From Glutamicibacter sp. PS (GTDB lineage Bacteria > Actinomycetota > Actinomycetes > Actinomycetales > Micrococcaceae), in assembly GCA_031317595.1 (NCBI GenBank), contig JANCMB010000001.1:2297610-2361609 (forward strand): 64,000 nucleotides of DNA, in the 5' to 3' direction. Numbering within the stretch: the first letter of the stretch is position 1; every line of letters begins with the position of its first letter. Below, piece after piece: positions 27,114 to 36,043 of this stretch. The notes beneath the pieces were generated by a model. It was not told the origin of the DNA. It ran no database searches and was given only the letters and a program-made list of their open reading frames with translations. The translations under genes and the position numbers were made by a program.

Positions 27114-27791
27114 TCAGTCGCGCGGTACCCGGTAACGATGTTCGGGGCGCCCGCGGTTGCCGTAGCTCAATTGCAACTCCAGCGCTTCGGCGGAGACCAG
27201 TGCGGCGAGATAACGTTGAGCGGTGGCGCGGGCGACACCCACGGCTTCGGCGACCTCGGCCACGCTCAGCGGTTGGGTTGCAGCACTGACGCAGGCGAAT
27301 ACCGCCTGCTCGGTAGGTGCCGGTGTGCCGGTGTTGGTTGCGCCGGCCTCCTCCGCCCCCATCAGGGAGCGATAGAGCCGGTCTACCGCCGCTTGGTTCA
27401 AATCACTGGCTTGTTCTAACTGTCGTCGATAGCGAGCCCAGCCCTTGAGTTTCTCGGCAAGGGTCTTCGGTTCGAAGGGCTTGATGATGAAGGCCAGCGC
27501 GCCACCGCGGATGGCGGCGGCAATGCGCGCCGGTTCGGTGGTCGCGGAAATCATCATGGTGTCCGCATCGATGGCCCGCAGAAGTTCGAGCCCGCTGACG
27601 TGCGGCAGGTAAAGGTCCAATAGAACCAGGTCGGGTTCTAGCCTGGCGACCTCGGCGGGCACGAGGCGCGGATCCAATATTGGTTCGAGCGCTTCGAATC
27701 CGGGCACCGCGTCCACCATGCTCGCGTGCAATTGGGCCACCCGAAAGTCGTCGTCGACGATGAGCACCCGGTAGTTTCCATTGCTCGGCAT
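27114..27791 (-). CDS. CitB/DcuR-type response regulator
   Basis: A 225-residue response regulator. The receiver domain has the acidic pair at 13-14, the phospho-acceptor Asp59 (LLDLYLP), Thr84 in the SATTEP region and Lys104 (FIIKPF). The C-terminal DNA-binding part (PLSVAEVAEAVGVARATAQRYLAALVSA) is the HTH of the CitB/DcuR/DctR family. The sensor kinase lies 41 nt upstream on the same strand, and a CitMHS transporter is divergent from the kinase. The pair most likely induces citrate uptake. Confidence 0.9.
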   Translation of the reverse strand: MPSNGNYRVLIVDDDFRVAQLHASMVDAVPGFEALEPILDPRLVPAEVARLEPDLVLLDLYLPHVSGLELLRAIDADTMMISATTEPARIAAAIRGGALAFIIKPFEPKTLAEKLKGWARYRRQLEQASDLNQAAVDRLYRSLMGAEEAGATNTGTPAPTEQAVFACVSAATQPLSVAEVAEAVGVARATAQRYLAALVSAEALELQLSYGNRGRPEHRYRVPRD

Positions 27792-27832
27792 GCCTTGGCA
27801 CCCTTCCTAGTTCTCGTTGCTGGTGGTCGTCG

Positions 27833-29500
27833 CTAATGATTGTCGTCGGTGAGCACGGCAGGTAACCGGGCCGCAACCACGGCACCCTCACCGCCGCCGC
27901 CCGAGTCGGCGATCCACACGTCGCCGCCGCGGGCCCGCGCCAGGCGACGGATCAGCGGCAGACCCACACCCTGCCCATGACCCGGCCCGACGTGGCTACC
28001 GGTGCTGACTTGGGGGTCGAAAACTTCCAGCCCAGGAGCAATCCCCAGACCAGAATCTGCCACCGCCAGATGTAGGGTGTCACCTTCCGAGAGCAGGTCG
28101 ATCTCCACCCAGGATTCCGCGTCATTGGCCAGCGCCGCGGTATATGCGTTATCCAGCATATTCCCGAGTACCGCGGTGACATCTTGGGCATCGCGTGCCG
28201 AGGCAATCTGCGCGAACAGCTGACTATCCTCGGAAATCCGCAGGTCGATCCCCAATTCCTGGGCCGTAATGGCCTTGGCGGAGATAAACGCACTGAGGAA
28301 TGGGTCGGCCACCCGTTGCAAACCGGGTACGGGCGAGACCAGTGGCCCGGAGGCCAGTACCTCACGCAGGTAGTCCCTTGCTTGCTCCTGTTGGCCGAGG
28401 TTGAGCAGCCCCAAGATCGCATGCATGCGGTTGGCGAATTCGTGGCGTTGTGCGCGTAACGCATCGGCCATGTCCTGCACGGCATCCAATTTGGTGCCTA
28501 ATGCTTCGACCGTGGTGACGTCGGTGAGCAGCACGACGCGTCCTAGATCAACCCCGTCGCGAACCACCGGATTGATGGTGGCGACCAGCGAGTTGGCGCC
28601 GACCTCGAGTCGTATGGGGGTTCGTGTTCCCTCGCGGAGCGCCTGCACCAGACGCTCGGGAAGCGCGGCCGAGGCGTAATGACGCCCCACCACATCTGCC
28701 TTGTCGGTCCGGTGCGGTAGCCCGAGCATTTGCCGGGCCGCGCGGTTGCGCACCGTTATCACCCCGTCGGCCCCCAAACCGATCATGCCCTCGGTGACGC
28801 CGTAGAGAACCGCCTGTTGGTCACGCACCAGCTGCACGATTTCCCCGGGTTCCAGTCCCAGTGTTTGCTGTTTCAGTCGGCGCACCGTGGCCAGTCCGGC
28901 CCAGGCGCTGAGCAGCACCGCGGCCAGCGCGAAGGCTGCCACCCAAAGTACCGAACGCCAGAGCTCATCGGAGAGGGATTGGACTCCCACGCCCACCGAG
29001 ACTTCGCCGACGACTCGTTCTGGACCCTCCGGCGCATAGACGGGGACCTTCGCGCGCACCGACTCGCCCAAGGTGCCATGGGCCCGCGTCACCTCTTCGA
29101 CTCCCCGCAGAGCCACCGGCTCGGTGGATACCCGTTGACCGATCTGCGCCGGATGTGGGTGGGTCAGCCGTAGCCCGCGGTCCTCGGTGATCACCACGAA
29201 GGCCGCCCCATTGACCGCGGCGGTTTCGGTGGCAAGGTGTTGCAAGTAGCCGTCGCGTAGCGCCGGAAGATCGAGAGTTTCCTTCTGCGCCTCGGAGGCT
29301 ACCGCACTACGCACCTCGGGATCGGAGGCGATGGTGCGGGCGATGGTCAGCGATGACTCCTGAGCCTTAGTGAAGACATTCTCGTAGCTCGTGTAGAGGA
29401 TGGTCGCGGTGATCAGCACTCCGAGCACGGCCAACACGGCAAACTGCAGGCGCATAATTCGCGCGGCGAAGTGCCCCGTGGCGCGGCGGTGGACCATCAT
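27833..29500 (-). CDS. CitA/DcuS-type sensor histidine kinase
   Basis: A sensor of about 555 residues with a TM segment near the N-terminus (LQFAVLAVLGVLITATIL) and an extracytoplasmic PAS-like sensor with TEDRGLRLTHPHPAQIG. A second TM (VLWVAAFALAAVLLSAW), a cytosolic PAS, the H-box RHEFANRMHAILGLL (His about residue 352) and a HATPase_c domain (LGNMLDNAY, DSGLGIAPG) complete it. This is the tricarboxylate/dicarboxylate sensor family. The adjacent ATG codons at 29500 and 29497 have GGAA upstream; 16 extra open codons before them are unlikely to be translated. Confidence 0.9.
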   Translation of the reverse strand: MMVHRRATGHFAARIMRLQFAVLAVLGVLITATILYTSYENVFTKAQESSLTIARTIASDPEVRSAVASEAQKETLDLPALRDGYLQHLATETAAVNGAAFVVITEDRGLRLTHPHPAQIGQRVSTEPVALRGVEEVTRAHGTLGESVRAKVPVYAPEGPERVVGEVSVGVGVQSLSDELWRSVLWVAAFALAAVLLSAWAGLATVRRLKQQTLGLEPGEIVQLVRDQQAVLYGVTEGMIGLGADGVITVRNRAARQMLGLPHRTDKADVVGRHYASAALPERLVQALREGTRTPIRLEVGANSLVATINPVVRDGVDLGRVVLLTDVTTVEALGTKLDAVQDMADALRAQRHEFANRMHAILGLLNLGQQEQARDYLREVLASGPLVSPVPGLQRVADPFLSAFISAKAITAQELGIDLRISEDSQLFAQIASARDAQDVTAVLGNMLDNAYTAALANDAESWVEIDLLSEGDTLHLAVADSGLGIAPGLEVFDPQVSTGSHVGPGHGQGVGLPLIRRLARARGGDVWIADSGGGGEGAVVAARLPAVLTDDNH

Positions 29501-29646
29501 GGTTCCAGCATACGCCGGGCATGATTTTAATGAGCAAAAAGCACGCAAAAACCAAAAGCTAGCAGAAGCCAGCTTAAATCCGGCACGTGATATGGCGCAC
29601 GTAGCGTGGAGGGAGAGAAATTTTCCGCACTACCCAAGGAGCAGAC

Positions 29647-31059
29647 ATGCTGGTAGCTCTGGGCTTCCTCATGGTCGCCACCTTCATGGCCTTGATTATG
29701 ACCAAGCGCATGACACCGTTGTTGGCGCTGATCATCGTCCCCACCGCTTTCGGACTCTTCGCTGGCGCCGGTTTCGGTGTGGGCGATATGGTGATGGACG
29801 CCGTTAAAGACATGTCCGGCACCGCCGCCCTGTTGATGTTCGCGATCATGTACTTCGGCATCATGATTGACGTCGGGCTGTTCGACAAGTTGGTCGCGGG
29901 AATCTTGAAGATTGTCGGCCACGACCCGGCAAAGGTCGTGATCGGTACCGCGCTATTGACCGCGCTGATCTCGCTGGACGGCGACGGGTCGACTACCTTT
30001 ATCGTGGTCACCGCGGCGCTGCTGCCGATCTACCAGCGTTTGGGGATGTCTCCAGTGGTGCTGACCTGCGTCGCCGGTCTGACCAATGGCACGCTGAACA
30101 TCGTCCCCTGGGGCGGTCCAACGGCGCGTGCCGCCGCCGCGCTGGGCGTAGATGCCTCGGCCATCTTCGTACCCATGCTCCCCTCGCTGGGCATCGGGCT
30201 TGTGGTAATCGCAATCTTTGCGTGGCAGCTTGGCCTGTCCGAACGACGTCGTTTGCACCGCGAGAGCCCTGAGCTGTGGGGTACCGAGCTGGGCGGCGGC
30301 ACCTTGAGCGGCGGCTCCAAGTCTCCCGCCTTCGACGGCGGCACTTCGCTTGCACTCCTTGAATCCGTGGCCACCAAGGGCGACGGTAGCGAGGCGGCCA
30401 CCATGCACGGCACCGTTCTGGATCCTACCCGTGAAACCCTGCGCCCCAAGCTGTTCCCCTTTAACTTGGCACTTACCGTGGCCATTATGGTGTTGCTCAT
30501 CGTTGACGTGATGCCACTGTCGTACCTCTTCATGATCGGCGCCGCGCTAGCCCTCGTCGTGAACTTCCCCCGCGTCTCGGATCAGGTGAAGATGATCGCG
30601 GCCCATTCGCAGGAAATCATCGCGGTGGTCTCCATGGTGCTCGGTGCCGCAGTGCTCACCGGTGTCCTGTCCGGCACGGGCATGGTCGACGCCATGAGCC
30701 AGTGGCTTGTGGAGGTCATTCCGGACTCCATGGGGCCGTTCATGGCGGTGCTCACCGGCCTGATCTCCATCCCGGCCACCTTCCTGATGAGCAACGACGC
30801 GTTCTACTTCGGGATCTTGCCGGTGCTCTCCGAGGCCGGGGCGCACTACGGAATCGACGCGGTCGACATGGCACGAGCCTCGATTACCGGCCAGCCGGTG
30901 CACATGCAGTCACCACTGGTTCCGGCAATCCTATTGCTCGTTTCGCTGGCCCGCGTGGACCTGGGCGATCACCACAAGAAGGTGCTGTGGCGCGCGGTGG
31001 TGGTCAGTCTCGTGATGCTGGCCTCGGGCGTTCTGTTCGGCGCCATCCACATGGGGTAA
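29647..31059 (+). CDS. CitMHS-family citrate/divalent-metal transporter
   Basis: A 470-residue membrane protein of the citrate-Mg2+:H+ / citrate-Ca2+:H+ symporter family. Features are MTKRMTPLLALIIVPTAFGLFAG near the start, LISLDGDGSTTFIVVTAALLPIYQ, and LMSNDAFYFGILPVLSEAG in the C-terminal half. It imports metal-complexed citrate. The CitA/CitB-type pair is divergent with a 146-nt AT-rich gap, where the regulator presumably binds. The ATG follows AAGGAG at 6-7 nt. A long hairpin lies downstream. Confidence 0.92.
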   Translation: MLVALGFLMVATFMALIMTKRMTPLLALIIVPTAFGLFAGAGFGVGDMVMDAVKDMSGTAALLMFAIMYFGIMIDVGLFDKLVAGILKIVGHDPAKVVIGTALLTALISLDGDGSTTFIVVTAALLPIYQRLGMSPVVLTCVAGLTNGTLNIVPWGGPTARAAAALGVDASAIFVPMLPSLGIGLVVIAIFAWQLGLSERRRLHRESPELWGTELGGGTLSGGSKSPAFDGGTSLALLESVATKGDGSEAATMHGTVLDPTRETLRPKLFPFNLALTVAIMVLLIVDVMPLSYLFMIGAALALVVNFPRVSDQVKMIAAHSQEIIAVVSMVLGAAVLTGVLSGTGMVDAMSQWLVEVIPDSMGPFMAVLTGLISIPATFLMSNDAFYFGILPVLSEAGAHYGIDAVDMARASITGQPVHMQSPLVPAILLLVSLARVDLGDHHKKVLWRAVVVSLVMLASGVLFGAIHMG

Positions 31060-31129
31060 CTCAAGCAAGGCACGGCACAACATATTCACCAACAGGTGTA
31101 CTTTCTGTCGCCTCAACAGGATATGATCC

Positions 31130-31170
31130 GACTCATCCGAGAGTCCTGCACCAGGACTCTCGGATGAGTC
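31130..31170 (+). terminator. Perfect 19-bp hairpin between the CitMHS and DUF4870 genes
   Basis: GACTCATCCGAGAGTCCTG (31130-31148) pairs perfectly with 31152-31170 around a 3-nt loop. No U-run follows. It could terminate the CitMHS transcript without a U-tract or act in the 5' region of the DUF4870 gene, which starts 51 nt later. Confidence 0.6.
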
Positions 31171-31220
31171 GCTCAGTTAAGCGCGTACCGGCACTCGGCC
31201 GGACCGAGGAAAGGAATGCC

Positions 31221-31625
31221 ATGTCGCAGAATCCGTACGAGAACGCCGCCGACCCCAACGGGCAGCCGCCGCAGGGTTACCCCGGCTACCCGCAGGCCGC
31301 GGGAAACAGCGTGGAAGAACTGGGACGTATTCAGCTCAACGCATGGCTCTCGGTGTTCTTTGGTTGGATCCCGGCCTTGATCTTCTACGTGGTGGATAAG
31401 CAGCAGGGTCCGTTGGTCACCGAGTTTCACCGGCAAACCCTGAATTTCAGCCTGTTGCGTCTGGGCGTTGGTCTCTTGACCCTCATACCAGTCCTCGGCT
31501 GGTTCCTTGCCATTGGCTCACTCGTGCTCTTTGTCTTCGCCATCATTGCGGCCGTGAAGGCCCCCGAAGAATACCGAGCCGGACGCGCCTATCACTACCC
31601 GTTCAATCTCCCGCTGGTCCAGTAA
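31221..31625 (+). CDS. DUF4870 membrane protein
   Basis: A 134-residue small membrane protein. A Pro/Gly/Tyr/Gln-rich N-terminus (PPQGYPGYPQAAGN) precedes a DUF4870/Tic20-like core: LNAWLSVFFGWIPALIFYVVDKQQGPLVTEFHRQTLNFSLLRL and a final YHYPFNLPLVQ. It has about three hydrophobic segments. The ATG at 31221 has GAGGAAAGGAA before it. The stop overlaps the start of the following acetyltransferase by one base (TAATG), so both are translated together. The function of the family is not established. Confidence 0.88.
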   Translation: MSQNPYENAADPNGQPPQGYPGYPQAAGNSVEELGRIQLNAWLSVFFGWIPALIFYVVDKQQGPLVTEFHRQTLNFSLLRLGVGLLTLIPVLGWFLAIGSLVLFVFAIIAAVKAPEEYRAGRAYHYPFNLPLVQ

Positions 31626-32152
31626 TGCCGCTGCGTGCAACGCGCAACCTAGCAGAACTCGGCGCCGAGGTTGCGGTGCCGTGCATTGCCGATGTGGCCG
31701 AGGTCCGACGAATCCACGAGGACCCGCACACCCAGCAGTACAACCCGGCCGGACCTCCGACACCGAAGGCCAGCGAAGAGATGCTACGCACCTGGGTCTC
31801 CGATTGGTCCGCGCACCGGCTGGGCTACTATCTGGTGCGCGACGGCCGGTCACAAGAGTTGCTCGGCGTGGCAGGTCTTCGATTCAACGGTGAGTATGAC
31901 GGCGAGCGCCGCATCGCCAACCTTTACTATCGCTTCGCTCCCGAAGCTTGGGGGCGTTCGCTGGCGACAACCGTAGCGCGCGAATGTATTGAAGAACTAC
32001 GGCTACGCGGTAACCCGGTGCTTGTGGTTGCACTGATCCACGAGGACAACAACGCCTCGGCCCGTGTGGCACAGCGCAGTGGACTGCGGTTGCGTGGCAC
32101 CGTGCCGTATCGCGAATCCCGGCGACAGCGGTGGCTGCTGGCCTTGAACTAA
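31625..32152 (+). CDS. GNAT-family N-acetyltransferase (RimJ/RimL type)
   Basis: A 175-residue acetyltransferase. The central GVAGLRFNGEYDGERRIANLYYRFAPEAWGRSLATTVARECIEE region carries the acetyl-CoA loop (RFAPEAWGRSLAT, an R/Q-x-x-G-x-A-like form). VALIHEDNNASARVAQRSGLRLRGT is the typical RimJ/RimL C-terminal motif. It would acetylate an amino group of a protein N-terminus or small molecule. It is coupled to the DUF4870 gene by a TAATG overlap. Confidence 0.88.
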   Translation: MPLRATRNLAELGAEVAVPCIADVAEVRRIHEDPHTQQYNPAGPPTPKASEEMLRTWVSDWSAHRLGYYLVRDGRSQELLGVAGLRFNGEYDGERRIANLYYRFAPEAWGRSLATTVARECIEELRLRGNPVLVVALIHEDNNASARVAQRSGLRLRGTVPYRESRRQRWLLALN

Positions 32153-32528
32153 GATCCTGCGCTGGGTCCTGACTTGCTCGTTCCAGAGACCTGAGTGTCC
32201 GGCTTCTCGGAGAGAGCTTCGATGGCAGTAAGCTCTCCTCTAGAAAGACCAACGTCCTGCATGGAGCCACCGCCCAACGAAGATATGAGCTTGCGTAGAC
32301 GCTAACCACCTGCCATGCGAAATTGGCCATCCGGACAAGTGGCGATTCGGGCCAAAGGGAGCGTCCTGTGAAAAAATCCGGAGAAAAGGCTCCACGGGCA
32401 CCCTACGGGGAAGGGTCATCGCAACCCGATAATCCGCGGTCCAGTCGGCGGCCCTGCCCCGATGTCGACGATCTCTCATATCGGGATAGCTGATAATTCT
32501 CTACAGAGATAAAGGAAGCGCTTCGCCC
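32153..32528 (+). other. 376-nt gap between acetyltransferase and LysR genes
   Basis: It contains a short stem GAGAGCTT (32212-32219)/AAGCTCTC (32230-32237) that may end the acetyltransferase transcript. A doubtful 41-codon frame lies at 32368-32493, and an AT-rich stretch directly before the LysR gene probably holds its promoter. No riboswitch or RNA gene was recognised. Confidence 0.4.
32368..32493 (+). CDS. Possible small protein, 41 codons
   Basis: A GTG-started frame with AAAGGGAG about 6 nt upstream. It encodes a hydrophilic Lys/Arg/Pro/Ser-rich peptide beginning MKKSGEKAPRAP and ending LSYRDS, then TGA, 35 nt before the LysR gene. There is no recognisable domain, and composition is the only other evidence. 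It could be a chance frame in the regulator's leader. Confidence 0.2.
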   Translation: MKKSGEKAPRAPYGEGSSQPDNPRSSRRPCPDVDDLSYRDS

Positions 32529-33422
32529 ATGCACAGAGAGCCACTCGACGGTAATATCTCACTCGCCCAGCTCGAGGCTGTCATCGCCATCGTGGACTTT
32601 GGCTCGTTTACCGCGGCCGCAGACGTTCTGGGCATTTCCCAGCCTTCGCTATCCCGCAGGATCAGCGCCTTAGAACGAACTTTAGGCCTGCCCGTCTTCC
32701 GCCCTGTCGGCCGAGAAATGGTGCTCACCGAGATTGGGCGAAGTATTCTTCCGGCCGGTCGTCGAGCGCTGCGGGAGGTGGCTTCGATTGGGAGCATCGC
32801 CTCATCCACGCTCGCTTTGACAACCGGCTGCCTGCGCATCGCGGGGCTGCCTTCGCTGGTTGGTGGGATCATGCCCGACTATCTCGGGCCCTTCCACCGC
32901 AACCATCCTGGCATTCGGATTGAAATTCTCAGCGTGGAAGACAACGAACAACTCGTTGAGGCGTTGCGCCTGAATCGGGCCGACGTGGCCTTTGGCGTGA
33001 ATCGGCATATCCCCGCTGATCTCATCGGGGTGCCTCTGCGTGATCAGCAGTTCGCGGCGGTCGTTTCGCAAGAGTGCCCGGTGGACAACGATACGGTGAT
33101 CGATGCCTCGGCGCTTGAGTCGCTGAGCTTGGTGACGCTCCCACAGGGGACCTCGATCCGCCAAGTCACCGACGATGTTTACCGGCACTTCAAGGTCGTG
33201 GCACCGCGAGTTATCACGACAACTCAACGTGATGCGCTGGTACCCTTGAGCATCGCTACCGGTGGCATCACCATGGTTCCGGATGTCCTTGGCGCGACGG
33301 CCGAAATCTTCGGCGGCCGGCAACTTCCCTTGCATTTCTCGGCCGGCAGACCCCTGGGTGCCATTTACCGGCGCGACGAACAGCGCAATCCCGCGCTCAC
33401 GGAGTTCCTCGAGCACCTCTGA
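32529..33422 (+). CDS. LysR-family transcriptional regulator
   Basis: A 297-residue LysR regulator. The N-terminal winged HTH is LAQLEAVIAIVDFGSFTAAADVLGISQPSLSRRISALERTLGLPVFRP, and a substrate-binding co-inducer domain follows (GCLRIAGLPSLVGGIMPDYLGPFHRNHPGIRIEI). The pattern is of the CynR/CbbR-like general type with no diagnostic ligand. The neighbours (LCP protein, acetyltransferase) do not suggest a target, and no divergent gene is present, so the regulon may be elsewhere. A small GAGAC/GTCTC stem directly follows the stop. Confidence 0.92.
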   Translation: MHREPLDGNISLAQLEAVIAIVDFGSFTAAADVLGISQPSLSRRISALERTLGLPVFRPVGREMVLTEIGRSILPAGRRALREVASIGSIASSTLALTTGCLRIAGLPSLVGGIMPDYLGPFHRNHPGIRIEILSVEDNEQLVEALRLNRADVAFGVNRHIPADLIGVPLRDQQFAAVVSQECPVDNDTVIDASALESLSLVTLPQGTSIRQVTDDVYRHFKVVAPRVITTTQRDALVPLSIATGGITMVPDVLGATAEIFGGRQLPLHFSAGRPLGAIYRRDEQRNPALTEFLEHL

Positions 33423-33589
33423 GACCGATGTCTCGTAGCGCCGCTGCACCCCCGGTTTTATGCCGAGTCCTACTTAGCCATACAGCAGACGTATGGTTCG
33501 TGGCGCTCGGACTATTGGTATCTGCGACGCGACTCGTGATCAGCTAATTTTCTATTGCTCTCACGATTTACGCAGGGGAACACATCGTT

Positions 33590-34969
33590 ATGAACATGCA
33601 GCACCAAGCTCCGATCGCCCGTCGTCGTGCCCGGCGAACACGCCGTCGCGTCATCGCGATCGTTGCGGCAGTGCTGGTACTGGCCGTGCTTGTGACTACC
33701 GGTATCGCCGTGCTGCGGTTGCAGAACAATATCTCGGTTTCGGCCCTCAGGTCCTCGGATATTGACGTTCCGGATTCCAGCGAAGGTGTGAATGTGCTGG
33801 TTCTGGGTTCGGACAGTCGAGACTTCAACACGAAAGGTTTCGGCGCGGACAACGGAACCCGGCGTAGCGACTCTATGCTTTTGGTCCATCTATCGCCGAA
33901 CAATGAACGTATCGAGGCGGTCCAGATCCCCAGGGACACCGTCCTGCAGCGCCCGGCATGCGCCGATACCGGCTCCGGCGCCTACCCGGGCGGCTATGGG
34001 ATGATCAACTCGGCACTGAATTACGGGCCGGCCTGTTCCGTCGCCGCCGTCGAAGCCCTCACCGACGTCCAGCTGAACCACTTCATTGAAGTGAACTTCG
34101 AAGGATTCATCTCCATTGTTGACGCTCTCGATGGCATCAACGTGTGCCTGGAGAAGCCGATGACCGACCCGAAGGCAAATCTGGACCTTCCCGCAGGACG
34201 ACATACCGTGGACGGAACCGATGCACTCGCCCTGGCCCGCACCCGCCACGCGGTCGGGGACGGAAGCGATATCGCCAGATTGGGCAACCAGCAGAAGGTC
34301 ATGTCCGCCATTGTCCAGCGGGCGACAAGTCGAGAGGTTCTCGCACGTCCGGAACGACTCTATGCGTTCCTTGACGCGATCACTTCTTCCATGACCGTCG
34401 ATCAGGACCTCAGCTCATTGCCTTCGCTGGCCTCGCTGGCCGCCCGGATTCAGGCGGTTCCCACGGACAAGATCACCTTTATGGCGATGCCAACGCAGCC
34501 TGCACCGACAAACCGCAACCGGGTTGTCCCCGCACCCGACGCAGCGCTGATTTTCGAGCGCATCAAAAAAGACATCCCGATCAATTCTGAAGCGCAGAGC
34601 TCCACAGACGAGGAACCAGCGCGCGAGGCTGCCCAGAAACTCCAGGTGAGCATCCTCAATGGCACGAAGGTCTACGGTCTGGCGGGCAAGTTTGCCGACG
34701 CCGCCGCGGAGGAAGGCTTTACCGTTTCATCGATCGGCACCGCTACCTCACTCCATGAGCGGACTCGGTTACTGATTCCAGATACGGCGGGCGCTAAGAA
34801 GGCGGCCACCGGCTTCGCCAAGGCCATCAAACTCGATGTTGCCCCCTCGGTCGCCGATGTCGAGGAAATCCAGTTGGTGCTCGGGCAGGACCATCAGGCA
34901 TTGCGGATACCCGATAACAAGCCCGTGAAGGTTACCAGCCGGACCGCAAGCGAAAAGCTGTGCGGCTAA
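33590..34969 (+). CDS. LytR-CpsA-Psr (LCP) family cell-wall glycopolymer ligase
   Basis: A 459-residue type II membrane protein. A basic N-terminus (ARRRARRTRRR) and a TM (VIAIVAAVLVLAVLVTTGIAVL) come first. The LCP catalytic domain has VNVLVLGSDSRD, RRSDSMLLVHLSPNNERIEAVQIPRDT and DALALARTRHAVGDGSDIARLGNQQKVMSAI, with the conserved Asp/Arg residues that bind polyprenyl-pyrophosphate. A C-terminal LytR_C domain (LQVSILNGTKVYGLAGKFADAAAEEGF) ends it. It should attach teichoic-acid-like or other glycopolymers to peptidoglycan. The ATG has GGGG about 11 nt upstream. Confidence 0.92.
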   Translation: MNMQHQAPIARRRARRTRRRVIAIVAAVLVLAVLVTTGIAVLRLQNNISVSALRSSDIDVPDSSEGVNVLVLGSDSRDFNTKGFGADNGTRRSDSMLLVHLSPNNERIEAVQIPRDTVLQRPACADTGSGAYPGGYGMINSALNYGPACSVAAVEALTDVQLNHFIEVNFEGFISIVDALDGINVCLEKPMTDPKANLDLPAGRHTVDGTDALALARTRHAVGDGSDIARLGNQQKVMSAIVQRATSREVLARPERLYAFLDAITSSMTVDQDLSSLPSLASLAARIQAVPTDKITFMAMPTQPAPTNRNRVVPAPDAALIFERIKKDIPINSEAQSSTDEEPAREAAQKLQVSILNGTKVYGLAGKFADAAAEEGFTVSSIGTATSLHERTRLLIPDTAGAKKAATGFAKAIKLDVAPSVADVEEIQLVLGQDHQALRIPDNKPVKVTSRTASEKLCG

Positions 34970-35113
34970 ACGAGCGCAACATGCGGCTTGGCTCGGGCCG
35001 GACGGTGAACAGAGCATTGGCCTGTCCGTGCATTGACCGTGCGGGATCAGCCAGAAGTGTGAATTGACCTACCAAACTGGTTTCATCACGCCATGAATTG
35101 AATAATTGAATCT

Positions 35114-36010
35114 ATGCCTTTGACCGACGCGATTCTGGAAGCCTCGCAGTGGATACCGCAGGCCCAGACGCATGAACGTCGGGCGCGGGCCTTTGGCGAG
35201 CCCTTTGTGGGACGACGCATGAAGGGCCGGAAGCATCCGATCGAAGACTTCCTATTCACCTACTACACCCAGAAGCCGGGCCAACTTTACCGTTGGCACC
35301 CGGGCGCGGGAGTTGTCTTACTCGGCGAACCGGCGCTCGAACGGCGCGACTGGAAGTTCTATCGCGCGGTGCATACCGAGGCCGGCCCCGGCGTGGAGAT
35401 CGACCTACACGCCTTTGCGCAGGCCCGCTCCGCCGCCATTGGTTTTGCACGGACCATCCTGTCCGGCACCAGCTCCCGCCCGGGCAACTTCGCCTGTTTC
35501 GGTCTCCACGAGTGGGCCATGGCCTACAAGTCTGAGGTCAACGGCATCCGTCACGAGTACCTTCCCTTGCGCCTTGGCGCGCAGGGCACCGACGCGGTGG
35601 TCGAGGAGCACCGCATCCGCTGCACCCACTTCGACGCGTTTCGCTTCTACACCCCGCAGGCCGTACCGCTGAACGAGCTACAGCCCAGCCGTGAAACGCA
35701 ACGTGATCTCGAACAGCCGGCTTGTCTGCACGCCAATATGGATCTTTATAAGTGGGCCTACAAGCTTTCGCCGGCGGTTCCCAGCGAGCTCATGATGGAT
35801 TGCTTTGAGCTGGCCTGGGAGATCCGCACCATGGATATGCGGGCCTCTCCATATGACCTCTCCGACTGGGGGTACCGCGCGATCGCCATCGAAACACCGG
35901 AAGGCAAGGCCGAATATGTGGCCTTACAACGAGATTTCGCCGACCGCGCAGAGGTACTACGAGCGCGCCTGTTGGCGGTGGCCGAGTCGCTTCCCTTAGA
36001 TCAGTCCTAG
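35114..36010 (+). CDS. Conserved actinobacterial protein (often labelled 3-methyladenine DNA glycosylase)
   Basis: A 298-residue soluble protein with conserved blocks HPIEDFLFTYYTQKPGQLYRWHPGAGVVLL, NFACFGLHEWAMAY and HANMDLYKWAYKLSP. I recognise it as a family widespread in Actinobacteria that databases often call 3-methyladenine DNA glycosylase. I see no HhH-GPD or AlkA-type catalytic motif, so the activity is doubtful. The ATG lacks an SD and is preceded by repeated AATTGAAT sequence, so it may be leaderless. It stands alone. Confidence 0.75.
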   Translation: MPLTDAILEASQWIPQAQTHERRARAFGEPFVGRRMKGRKHPIEDFLFTYYTQKPGQLYRWHPGAGVVLLGEPALERRDWKFYRAVHTEAGPGVEIDLHAFAQARSAAIGFARTILSGTSSRPGNFACFGLHEWAMAYKSEVNGIRHEYLPLRLGAQGTDAVVEEHRIRCTHFDAFRFYTPQAVPLNELQPSRETQRDLEQPACLHANMDLYKWAYKLSPAVPSELMMDCFELAWEIRTMDMRASPYDLSDWGYRAIAIETPEGKAEYVALQRDFADRAEVLRARLLAVAESLPLDQS

Positions 36011-36043
36011 CCGATCTTCAGCTACCCGGCGCACAATGGGGCT

